From Symsagittifera roscoffensis (taxonomy: Eukaryota; Xenacoelomorpha; Acoela; Convolutidae), in contig NC_087070.1 of the NCBI RefSeq assembly GCF_963678635.1, positions 4,374,539-4,438,538 of the forward strand: DNA of 64,000 bases. The letters are read 5' to 3'. The first letter of the stretch is position 1; each line of letters opens with the position of its first letter. Made by a program: the position numbers and the translations under genes. Shown here one piece after another: positions 20,403 to 31,179 of this stretch. Under the pieces are notes generated by a model that was given only the letters and a program-made list of their open reading frames with translations, did no database searches and was not told the origin of the DNA.

Positions 20403-23400
20403 GGCTATTTATTTGTTTTATTCCGGACAAAATTGCACTAGAGCTGTACACAAAACTGTTAACGAAGAAATAACCCAAAATGTTTGACAAAAAATTATAA
20501 TATTTTTGATACGACATTCAATTATTGCAATTTTTTCTCCAAAATACTAAATAGTTAATTGAATTTTCAATTATTCAGTTCCTAAGGATAGTTAAAGTTA
20601 GAGTCAGTGTATCTATAACCCAAAAACAAGCCATAAGTGATGTTTCAAAACTTTTGACAAACGAAATCATATGGCCCTGGAAAATTTTTTTCGAATCTAT
20701 GACAAAAATTATAAAAACTCAAGGAAATCATGAACAATGCGCCTATTTGAAACAAAACAAAATCAGGCCAGGCTTGTACATTTTTAAATTAAAGGATATA
20801 CATCGTGAGAAGTTTTTTGCCGTTATTTATACCAGATGACTCAGAAACTTGACTGTATAACTTTGTAACAGCTCGCACAAGAACTGAAACTCTGCTTAAT
20901 GATATCATTGTGCTTTCGAACAATGTTGAAGCCATGTAAAAATCGATACCAACACACTCAAAAGCTCTAGTAAAACTTTTTATTTAATTTATTTATGATT
21001 TTTGTTTGAGAAACTTAGTGAAATAGATCTAGTGTTCTCATATTTTTATTTAAAACAGATCATCCAGTCCACAAAATGAGTTTAGATTGCGCAAAAGGAC
21101 AATCTATATAAAACGAATCGTGTATGATAAAACCAAAAAATTAGAAAAAGAATTGTCCCAAATTTTCAATCATGAACTTTCTATAGACCAAAACTTCCGG
21201 CAAAAATTTTCGAAGTCCTCAAATTTAACATTGTGAAAGCTATCAAAAAACCTGCCATGCTAAAAAAATGAACCATACAGAATGATACACCCAGATATAT
21301 TTTGAGTACTAATTTTGGCAAAAGAGAATGAGGCAAAAGTTCAAATTCTTAATTTTCAAAAACATTTTAAAATTCAGCAAATAGCTTTTATCAATTGAAT
21401 ATATTTTTTGGAGAAACAAAATCGCACTATTTCAAAATGGCAAATCTCCTCAATTTAATATTTCGATACCAAGTAATTAACTTGGCAAAAAAGTCAAAAG
21501 CAGAAACTTTAGGCTTTTTCGCCGAGCTTTTGGCTTTTTCGCTGTCCCAATCTAACAGGTTGTTTGATAAAAAAAATTTCACTTAGTTGAAACGTTTCAA
21601 TCATGTTCTGCATTACTGTTGATCGCAAGACGGAAATTCTAAATCACATGAAAAAACACCACCAAGTCTGTATTGAACACCAAATTGAGCTCTGAAGCAT
21701 GAATGCAAAGCAATCTAGACGCGTATTGCTCTCTTCAATTGACCAAATGAAAAAGAAAACTCGAAAAACTGTAAACTAATTTAAAAACAGACCTTTTCCA
21801 TGGATCCGGTAGATAACAAACGGCGACTTGCATTAACAGGAACGCTATCAAAATCAATAAGAAACTTCTAGATTAACTTGTAAATGACTATGATCCATCT
21901 AGCTTTCGTTTGAACGACACTCAATTTGGAATTCGGTTTTCATAAACAACATCGCAGCTAGTTGAATTTGAACAAAATCATTCAGAAAACGAGTGAAAGA
22001 AAAAAATTGTTGCTTGCTTGGAACCCGATCAACCCAAAACGTTTACCTTTGTTGATAGTGATTTCGTTCCACAGATGTTACCGTCTGAAGGTACCGCATA
22101 TTTGAACAATCATAAAAAACAAATGAGCGACTCTTGTAATACTGAGCAGTACCTCGACCGCAGAATAATCGTTTGAGAACATCATGAAACAAAATGTGCT
22201 CACACAAAGAAAGAAAGCGGTATTAAAAGATCAGAAAGCTTCGAATAGCGATTTCCTAAAATAAATGCTAAAAATTTGAAATAATTATATGCATACCGGA
22301 AAGATCTTAACAAAACAAAGAAACATAAAGTAGAGCTAAATTTGAAAAACTTGCCGTGTGGAAAAAAAATACAGTTATTTTTGTTAATGAAAAACAATCA
22401 TCATTACGAGGCCAAACTGTGCACTCGATAGGAGCACAATTTTGTATTTGTATGTTCCTGGATTCCAGACACAAGTCTTTAAACATGTTAAATATTTGTC
22501 GGAACGATCAAAGAGTAGGAAAGAACAAAAGAAGAACAAAGGGAGCGTCCTTGTTGAGGAATCCGCTTAGAATGCACAGTTTGGTCTCGTAATGATGACT
22601 AAAGTAAGGTTAAAGATTGCGTTTGTGCTCGTCATGAGTCACCTACACAATCCAGTTAAACTTCTAGACGGAAGTTCAATATTTCATGAAAACAACCATT
22701 AATTCGGCTGAAAAACATGCTGTTATGATGCAAAATTTGATTCATCGTCCATTTTGAAAATGAAAAAAAAAAAGAAAAATAAGGACAAATGACAGCCAAC
22801 TAAAAGAAATGAGAAAATTGTGGAAGTAAAACAAACCCAGAATTTTTAGCATAAATTTCGTGATAGACCTTTTGAATAGATGTTTTATGTTTGATGTTTG
22901 TCAATCACGATGAAGAAAAAACAAAGAGAAGGAGAAAAATTGCTGGTTCGGATGACAAATTGCCCCTTTTTCAACTGATAACTATCGAAAATTGTTGTCC
23001 AAGCACCCTCAGCGAGCCAATTTTGCGGCTGCAAATCCAAACAATTTAGATAGTCAAAAAAGAACTTGATCTTTAATGTTCTTTCGGAAGGGATCACTGA
23101 TAAACCATTGATGCTACTTGATAAACTTATGGAAAAAAACTAAACTCCGAAGACCGTTCTTTTTTGGCGCCAGACTTATCGCCCTCAAAAAGATAGACGG
23201 TTGGTTAAGGCTAATTGCCATAGCCAACACGCTAAGACACATCGCGTCTTAATGGGCTGGAAGCAAGGCCTTCTACAAGCGGCCAAAAATTTTGGAAATC
23301 TAAAGTTAGGGTGTGCACTTTCGTTTCGAATTTTAATTAAGTGCCACGACAATTAAAAGTGCGCTGATTTTCCAAAACTAGACTTCAAGAGTATCTATAA

Positions 23401-25362
23401 CGATCTAAATAGAGAAACAATGTTTCATCATAATTTTTCTAATCGTTCACAATTGTACAATTGCATTTATTGTATATACAGTGAAACCAGTTATCTTTTC
23501 AAATGAAGTTCTATTTGTGACACTCGCTTATAAATTACACGGTGAAGGAGCGTAGGAAAAGTCCCTATTGACAACTGGCTGACATTAGTTACTTAACCCT
23601 GCTCGTTTTTAACCGTCGTGACCTAGAAAGTTGTTTTTCTGGTCTGCTTAAGGGCCAACTTTAAACTAACATTTTTAGGCCATCAGCCAAACGACATTTA
23701 ATCAGCTTTTGTTTGCGTGCAAAAACAACCGCTTGGTAGGATCTCGGATCTCCAGACCACGTGATTACTACTGAAAACACGGCAACAAAAAAACACAATT
23801 TGAAATTTTTAGTGAAGTTTATTTAGAGACGATTTGACCATTTACTCGGCTCTAAGTACTCATGTTCTGAAATACAAAATTAATATCGGAATAAATTCAA
23901 TACTGCCGCTTAAATATGGTTCAAATTTGCTAACAGAGTCTCTGAGCACCGGGCCTTCAATTCGGACCTCTCCGGAGTTAACCTCGTTATCTCCCAATTT
24001 CTGTTGCACGTGAGGGTGCGGATCCGTAATGTCCCACCGGAACATCCTTTCCCATTGTTTATTTTCTGATAAGCACCTTCTCTTAGCCTCGTATTACGAT
24101 AAGCGGCCTCGTTTTTCTTCTATCTTTTCGTCTTGCAATAGGCTGTTGTGTGTTTGGCGCCTTTTTTAAGTCAAATGGCAGTTTCTTTGCTTTTTTCAGA
24201 AAGGTTCCAATCCAAATCGAAACTTTGAAAAATTAAAACTCTGGAACATTCTGAGCCTCCGTTTATCTTCAATCTCGACCTTAACGCCTTTATCGTTATT
24301 TTTAGTGTGCGTCGGAGGTTCGATCTGTGGGAATAATGGCACATTCATAAGGTCAGAAGACGGAATTTAACAGGGCAATCCTATCCTGAAGCGCCACCCC
24401 TCTTGACACTAGTAAAACAGCTAGAGCCGAACAAGATTCTATTGTAATTAGATGGTATAAATAGAGAAACATTGTGAAATCAAAATTACGTCATGAGCTT
24501 GAATACGGAAAAAGCAAATTTTGTGCTTAAGGACCGACGACGGGTACACAATACATCTCATAGTTTATGGATTTTTGTAAAATATGCGTCAAAAATAAAA
24601 TAAGATCAAAAGAAGAACTTTTTTTGATAAGATTTTCATTTGGCAGTTTTTGCCGTACAGAAATACCCGACAAAAACTATGGAGCTTGAAAAATCTTGTT
24701 TCTCATTGACAAAACAGATGCCTATTATTTTATGTAAACGCTGATATTTTATCAGCCAATTTCTTACATTTTTTGCGTAATAGCCCTTCTTTTTGCAAAA
24801 CGTTTTTTTGGATCGCGATGACGGATTACTAAGAATCCCGTAATGCATGATCACTAATGTGTCAGTGAATGACAAACAAAATTTTTAAGTAGTCCTCCCA
24901 GCAGCCAAATGAGGCTTGAGTGTTTCTTCCGATCGAATCCTAGCTTTACCCGCTTTCTTAGTCTTAGCAGTGGCAGCGAAAAAAATTCCTAAGCAAATTA
25001 AATGTTTTTACCAAAAGAATGGAGTGCATAATGATAAGCTTCAACTGTGGTTTGTAATGGCTCCGGAAAACGAAACCCAAAACAGTCTTGATTGTAAAAA
25101 TCGAACAAACGCAAGTAAAAAACACTCAAGGCGATCCAAAATAGTTTTGGCTCCTAATGCTTGAACGCAATCCCGTGCATAGTTTTGAGGTTAAAATTCA
25201 ATCCAACAACTCCGTATTGCAATAGGAGTTCGATATTAGGCTCTAAAGGTTGCGAACAGCCGAAAGGCGTGTTCGGAAAAGACGTTACTGAAGATGGTTG
25301 ACAAAGCCTTTTTTCAGTTTGCGCACAGTTTTTTTCGAAAGAAGTTTTTTCTCGTTTGAGCC
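20403..25362. other. Intergenic, AT-rich, no feature recognised
   Basis: Nearly five kilobases of AT-rich sequence with short unsupported frames on both strands. The frame at 23860-24045 (- strand) and an acceptor-like TTATTCCCACAG near 24330-24340 on the same strand were considered as exons but could not be linked into a protein I recognise. Confidence 0.4.
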
Positions 25363-26313
25363 TGTGACATTCGGCCAGAATAACCTAAAATGCATAGCAG
25401 AAATGAGTTTTTATTTGTAGCAGTTGAATGAGAAAATTAGTTGTTTCGAAGGATTAACCTTGTTAATCGTACAGTTAAACGAATTGGGAAGGGTCAATTT
25501 GGATTGACGAAACATTTTTCAATCTTACGAAGAAGGCGTGCATGACACGTGACAATTTTAATTTCCGTGAATACTGAAAAATCACGAAAATCATAACAAC
25601 GATTTTCGCCAGTCGGAATAAGAATAACGACGATCTTCGCTAGTTGAGATAAAAACAACTAAGATTTTCGCTGATAGAAACCAGACACACGAGAGAGAAA
25701 ACTGTGAATGACATCAATATTCAAAGAAAGCTCCAAGTTATAACAATTTTACAGCTACAATCGTTACCGAGCAAGTCCCGAGAAATCAGAGGGTTACTGG
25801 GAAAGTCAGTTACCCTTCCTGATTGCCAGGAAGACAGCTTTTTGACCTGATTCGAGAATCCAGAAGGTTCTTGGGAGAAACAGTAATTTATGAATTTTAA
25901 CTACTTTTAATTTAAGTAATATCTTAATCATTTTTCAGAACATGAGAAGCTAGTAGTTGAGGGAAAGGTTTGATTCATATCCGATGGATATGATGGTTTT
26001 GATCTACTGAAGAGAAACAATAGTAATATGATAAATAAAAAGTAGCTCCGTTTTTAGGTGTGACCTCGTGGTCTGGCGATACTGAGACCCAGCAATGAGC
26101 TCACTATTTTCGCATATAACTAAGTTAATTTGCGCGGTTTGGCCGATAGCCTTAATTAGAAATGATTTTTTCCACCAATGATAATGGACCACACATTGAC
26201 CTGGCTTTGGTAGAGACGGTTATAAGAATGGCAAGCAGTCTTTAGACGCTAGCCAGTGTTTTTAGAACCTAGCTTTATTTTCCGTCGGTTTGTACTTCCG
26301 GGCGATTGTTACA
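25363..26313 (+). repeat. Divergent solo LTR (giant-element family)
   Basis: Starts TGTGACATTCGGCCAGAATA at 25363 and ends CTTCCGGGCGATTGTTACA at 26313, 951 bp, the same termini and length as the giant-element LTRs. The block at about 26060-26135 (GACCTCGTGGTCTGG, GATACTGAGACCCAGC, ATGAGCTCACTA) is nearly identical to the other copies, while the rest is much diverged. No internal giant-element sequence adjoins it. The next sequence (26314 on) belongs to an unrelated RT element, so it is a solo LTR or an isolated end. Flanks share only GCC. Confidence 0.75.
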
Positions 26314-26489
26314 GCCATATCGAATTTATTTTTTCAAAAGTTCATTTAAAACGGGCCCTTCCGTCATGCGACGGTGTGTGCACAAGTTAGATAGGGCCGT
26401 ACAAACGCTATATAAATACATCGGCAAAATTTTATGAATAAATCACGAGCATCAAGAGAACTGTCAATTAAAATCTACCGTCCTCGATT

Positions 26490-29330
26490 ATAGCACAGAT
26501 AGAATTGTCTATGTTGGTTAAATTTTTAAGATTTTTGCACCCCAGAAGTGCAAAACTTATTTTTATTCTTAAAAAGTTTATTGTGTCCGAGTATGATTCG
26601 TTCCGTTTCTCGCTTAGTTTCTCTGCTAGTTTCTGGATGGTTTTTGTAGAGCCTGGTGCTGCTCCTCCGATACACGCAAAAATTAAAGGAACAAAGCTGC
26701 TGTGTTCCTCATCCAGAATTCTTTGTTGGTCTTTTAATGTTTTGACACTCTCATGATATTTGTAGTTTTAGGGCAGGGTTTAGATTGGGAGTTGAAAGTT
26801 TTTCCATCGAAAAAAGTTCGACTGAATCCGCCTCCCCAGAGTCCATTTGCCTTGATGTCAATCCGAGCGTCATCTTCAGTAGCGGTTGTTTTGTTGTGAA
26901 AGCTTTCGCCTTCCAACGATTGAAGTTTCGGCTCTATTTCAACATCATGGCATACTTCGTCCAGGAGTGTCGCAAAGGTATCCCGAATTTCATGTGGGGT
27001 GTTTGGTGGTTTCCATCCATATCTCAGATGTAATCCATCTTTAAATTCTGATTTGTTGAGTAAAAAATTGTATTTTTTGAAGATAGCAAGCTTAGCCAAT
27101 TCAATGCTCCTTTTTGTGACGCTAGATTTTTTGTCAGTTTTTTTTTCTGATGAGCAATTTTCTTTAATTTTAGCCTTTTTTGAGAGTGTGATGTTTTTTC
27201 TCTCAGTTTTGATGTTTATATTTATCAGCGTTTGTTCCGTTCACGCTATTTCTGGATCACTGTTTTCTAACGGATCACAAATGGCTTGTGACTACTCATA
27301 ATTTCTGGAAAAGTCCGTGTTACTGAGGAGGTCTAATCCTCTCATTCTTAGTGGTAGTGCAAAAATCATGCTATATTCATCGGTTATATGGTTTTCACCA
27401 GTAATACTAGGAAGTAGCTGCTGTCTTACGTTTTTCTCAATTTCATCCATTTTCTTAAATGCTTCCGGAGTTGTTCTGGTTGGAAAGCTTAATTTATTTT
27501 GAACTCCCTTTGTGAAGCAGGAGTACGCATTTTGTGGTCATGTTTTAGCTATTTTGGAACGCTTTTCAGTAAGAGTAGCTGTCTTTTCAATTTCGTTTTT
27601 CATGTGTTTATCGCATGCTGATGGTGTTCCTATTAACGATCCAAGGACTCTAAAACCGTCTGCCATTGTAATATTTGTGCCTTCGAATATTTTATGGCGC
27701 TGTCACGACGGTTTTTTTTACTCTGAGTTGACACTTGGAAGGCTTCACATTGTATCCGAAAGACTTTCCGTGCACATCCAGGTTTTCCAGTATTGCGCGG
27801 AGACTCTTAAGATCACCTGCATTGCTTCCATCATCTGCGTACCATTTTTAGGTGACATTTGGTTTTTGCAGGAGCTCAATCAGTGGAATTATCCCATTTC
27901 GTACATAGCCATTGCGAGGTGATCACCTTGCGTTGTGCCTTCGGTAGATGTCGAAACCGTGTTATTGACTTATAGATTTGAGGGATGCTTATATGAGTTG
28001 GCCAGCATATGAAGGATTTCTACATTTTTTAGAGCAAGTTCTCTATTGAGCGAGTTGAAGGCATTTTCTGCATCAATTAGTAGTATGGCGTCCGTTTCCG
28101 GTTTCTCAAACTCGTTCCTCAAGCTGTGGATAGCATATTCGACTCCACATTTCTAACCTAAACAGAATTGGAAATTTTTTCCGAGATTTTTAAGGTCTGA
28201 TTTTATACATTGGGTAATTGTTTTGCTAATTATTTTTCTCAGAACTTCGCTTATATCAACGGGCCGTACCCCTGGATTTTTGTCCAGAGGTATCAGGCGA
28301 CACGAGTTGTACGCCGTTAGGTTTTCATGGGGGAGAAATTTATTTGCTTTTGTATAGGATAGTTTAGCAATTGTTTTGCAAAGCTAAATGGATGTCTGGT
28401 TGAAGTGAGTTAATATCCTTCTCCATTTGAACGCATCTAAACCTGAGGGACTGTGGATTCTTTGCGTTTTCAGGGTTGATTTTCTAACTGTCTTGGCGTG
28501 TATTTGTTCGCATATGGGGTGGTATGGCAGTGTGTCTTCACTTACTTCAGTTGTTCAGTTTGTGTTCGCTGTTTTGGCTTGAGGGTCTTTTTCTTTCAGG
28601 ATACTAAGGACTGCTTTTCCTTCGTTTAGGGGAAGTACTCCTTTTGTTTTTTTTGTCTGAAAGGCATCCAACGGTGGCAGGTATTTTGCCTGTACTCATT
28701 ATTTTATCGAATTGCTTAACATCCTCGTTTTCTTCGGACTTCTTCTGTTTTGAATGTCTAATTTGGAGAGCTTGCGCTTCAGTGAAAAGTTCGTCTAATA
28801 GGCCTTACTTCCATAAAAATATGCGGGGGCTTAGTTTTTTAGAATTCGATCCGTTTGTTTCTGATTTAGTTTCGGGGAGCAGCAGATGTGGGAGAATCAT
28901 TGCTGCTTTCCTTGCTACGTTCGAAATTTGTGTTTCTTCTACTGATGACAACAGCTGCTAGTTCAGTAATTCTATGAATTGGAATCCGTGCTTATTCTAG
29001 CTTAGAATTATGAAGCGCGGTTTCCAGTTAACGACATTACTTTATATGTTGTTTATTTTAATTTCAATTTCTTGTTCGATAAGTTTCCAGGGGTTGAAGG
29101 GGGCTGTAGAGATTGCTGGGGGCGATAGATAAGATTGTGTTGCCTTGGGCCTTACGTTTGTTTCAGGTGTTGCCGGTGATGTTTGTGTTGTTTGTTTTTG
29201 AATTGTGATGGGGGATGTGCTTGTTCGTCCGTTGATGGAGTTGGGTTCTTATGCAAAGTTCTCGGGGGTGCCTTCGGGCCTCCAAATTTTCCTTGTACCG
29301 TTTCAATCGTATAATGAAATGGTAAAAAAT
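26490..29330 (-). pseudogene. Decayed reverse-transcriptase element (family frequent in cnidarian genomes)
   Basis: On the minus strand, across several frames, the sequence has an N-terminal basic region (VARKAAMILPHLLLPETK near 28870-28930), RT palm motif A (AILLIDAENAFNSLNREL near 28040-28100), EGTTQGDHLAMAMYEMG near 27880-27950, and the YADD box at 27830-27841. A C-terminal region follows with LHLRYGWKPPNTP, DDARIDIKANGLWGG and FFD (26734-27099), then EEHSSFVPLIFACIGGAAPG and RIKISFALL (26500-26730). I recall this order from RT-only repetitive ORFs that are abundant in cnidarian and other invertebrate genomes. I cannot name the clade. At least one stop and many frame changes show it is inactive. 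The 5' limit is approximate. Confidence 0.65.
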
Positions 29331-29754
29331 TATTACATTTGTCCAGTGTTATTTCAGTGTTTAATTTAAAGGAGCATCAAATTAATGGTATGCTCTCAGG
29401 TTTTCCTAATTTTTTGCGTTTTTGGCCTTAATTGTTGTTAAACCAAATCTTTTTAGTTCACGAGATACGATGATTTTCGAAAAGTTTTTTACGAAATTTG
29501 AAATTTTTCAAACTTTTAATTGGGTGCTGTCAGGGTTTTTCCAGGGAGTGCAAATCGTGCCTCGAAAACTCACTTCTCTAGTCCTTGTAGTTTTCGAGAT
29601 ATGACGTTGTTAGGATTTCAAAAAACTTTCAGTAAACTTGAAATGAATTGAGTTTGAAATTCTCAACTCTGAAGTTGGGGGTGTCAGAGTACTCTCAGGG
29701 TCTCAGAGGTTGCGAGTCTTGCCTCCACATGTGATTGCTCAAATCTTTGTACTT
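29331..29754. other. Spacer between RT relic and LTR fragment
   Basis: AT-rich sequence with a loosely repeated block (GTGCTGTCAGGG... at about 29525 and GGGTGTCAGAGTACTCTCAGGG at about 29690). No gene. Confidence 0.4.
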
Positions 29755-30258
29755 TATGACATTCGACCAGAATGATCAAATGCAATTTCGAATTCGAAAT
29801 TTTATTGGAGCATCTGACCGGGAGGATTGATGGTTTTGATGAATTAGTGACGTTATTTAAAAGATCAGACAAATCGCGAAGGGTTAGTTTTGACTGATAT
29901 GCTAAATTTTAAAATTTCGATTTGGACATGAACGACACGTAACCTTTTATTATTTCGCACACACTGAAACGGCGAAAACACAACAAAAATAGTTGCTGTG
30001 GAAACAACTACGAGAAAATGACAACAGATCGAAATTGTAATTGGAGATTGTCAGGAACCATTCCGAGTTGTATCGATTGTGCTGCTACAATCGTTACAAC
30101 GTAGAACCCGAGAAAAAGGAAGGGTGTTGAGACGGCGTGCCTAGCCTTCCGGAAAGAAATAGGAGTGCTATTTCCCCGGATTCCAGAATCCGGAGGGGTC
30201 TTGGGCTCAGAACTCAAACTGTTTAATATAAACTTTTATCTTCCTGGTAATGTCCTGA
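29755..30258 (+). repeat. 5' part of an older giant-family LTR, interrupted by copy A
   Basis: Begins ATGACATTCGACCAGAATGA (compare TGTGACATTCGACCAGAATG). It follows the LTR for about 505 bp through GGAAGGGTG, GCCTTCCGG and GAATCCGGAGGGGTC to AATGTCCTGA at 30258, the point where copy A begins. The matching position inside the copy A LTR is about base 513. A later segment of the same LTR type reappears at 47306-47482, beyond copy A, suggesting copy A landed in a pre-existing LTR and some bases were lost. Confidence 0.7.
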
Positions 30259-31179
30259 TGTGACATTCGACCAGAATGGCCAAAATGCAATCTCTGCAGA
30301 ATTCGAATTTTTAGCAGCGAGCCTTCCGGATCGGTGATTATTAAGAATTAAGAACGTTATTGGAACGATCGAACAAAACGTGAAGATTAAAGGATTCGGG
30401 AATTGCTAATTTTTAAATTTTCGAAGTGATTACGTAATATTTCTGAGAAACGTCAGAAACGGCCATTTTAGCAAAAAGAACTAAGAAAAACAGAACAACA
30501 TTAGCTGCGATCGCGAGAAGTACGGAAATTGTGAGAAAAAACGACAACAAATCACGAAGTTAACAGAGAGCACTCCAAGTTGTAACTATTGTGTCGCTAC
30601 AATAATTGCAAGGCCATTGCAGATAACGGTGAAGGGTGGAAGACAGCCTTCCGGATTACGAGGAAATCAAGATTAACGAGCTTGATTCAGTGGATTCAAG
30701 AATCCGGAAGGGTTTCGGAACTGAAACTTTTATCCTTTTGTATAAATTTTTAGCTTCTTGTCATGTCCTGAGTTGAATTTAATTAACAACTAGATTCATT
30801 TTGATAAGGATGAGAAGCTAGGAGTTGGGGGAAAGGGTTGATCCATCTTCGATGGAGATGATGATTTTTATCTACTGAACAAAAACAATAGTAATATAAT
30901 AAGTAGTAGCCCTGTTTTTAGGAGTGACCTCGTGGTCTGGGGATACTGAGACCCAGCCATGAGCTCACTAACTTTGCATGTAATTAAGTTAACTTGAGCG
31001 TTCTGGTCGAAGCCGGAGAACAGTAACGTTTTTGTCGACCCGATGTTGGAAAGACCACCGAAAGTACTGGCTTGGTAGAGACGGTGAAAAGCATGTAAAA
31101 CTCTGTTTAGACGTTGGCCAGTCGTCTTAGGACTTAGTTTTATTTTCCGTCGATATGTATCTTCCGGGCGAATGTTACA
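30259..31179 (+). repeat. Giant element copy A, 5' LTR
   Basis: 921 bp, TGTGACATTCG at 30259 to CGAATGTTACA at 31179. The two termini are an 11-bp inverted repeat with one mismatch, longer than usual for LTRs. It is similar to 45877-46792 with roughly 2-3 percent differences by eye plus a small indel near 30505. It contains complementary CCTTCCGGATT (30650-30661) and AATCCGGAAGGGT (30700-30712) that could form a stem, and the block GACCTCGTGGTCTGGGGATA at 30925-30944, conserved in all copies. Confidence 0.92.

Noticed and set aside
23860..24350. Possible minus-strand exons (frame at 23860-24045 and an acceptor-like TTATTCCCACAG).
   Set aside because: Frames do not join, no domain is recognisable and no donor or start is convincing.
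25363..30258. The solo LTR at 25363 and the LTR part at 29755 as the two ends of one element enclosing the RT relic.
   Set aside because: The enclosed RT is not gypsy type, lies on the opposite strand, and neither primer site nor polypurine tract adjoins the LTRs. Independent insertion is simpler.
30925..30990. Conserved LTR block as a tRNA gene or SINE head.
   Set aside because: It shows only partial A-box likeness, no B box and no cloverleaf.
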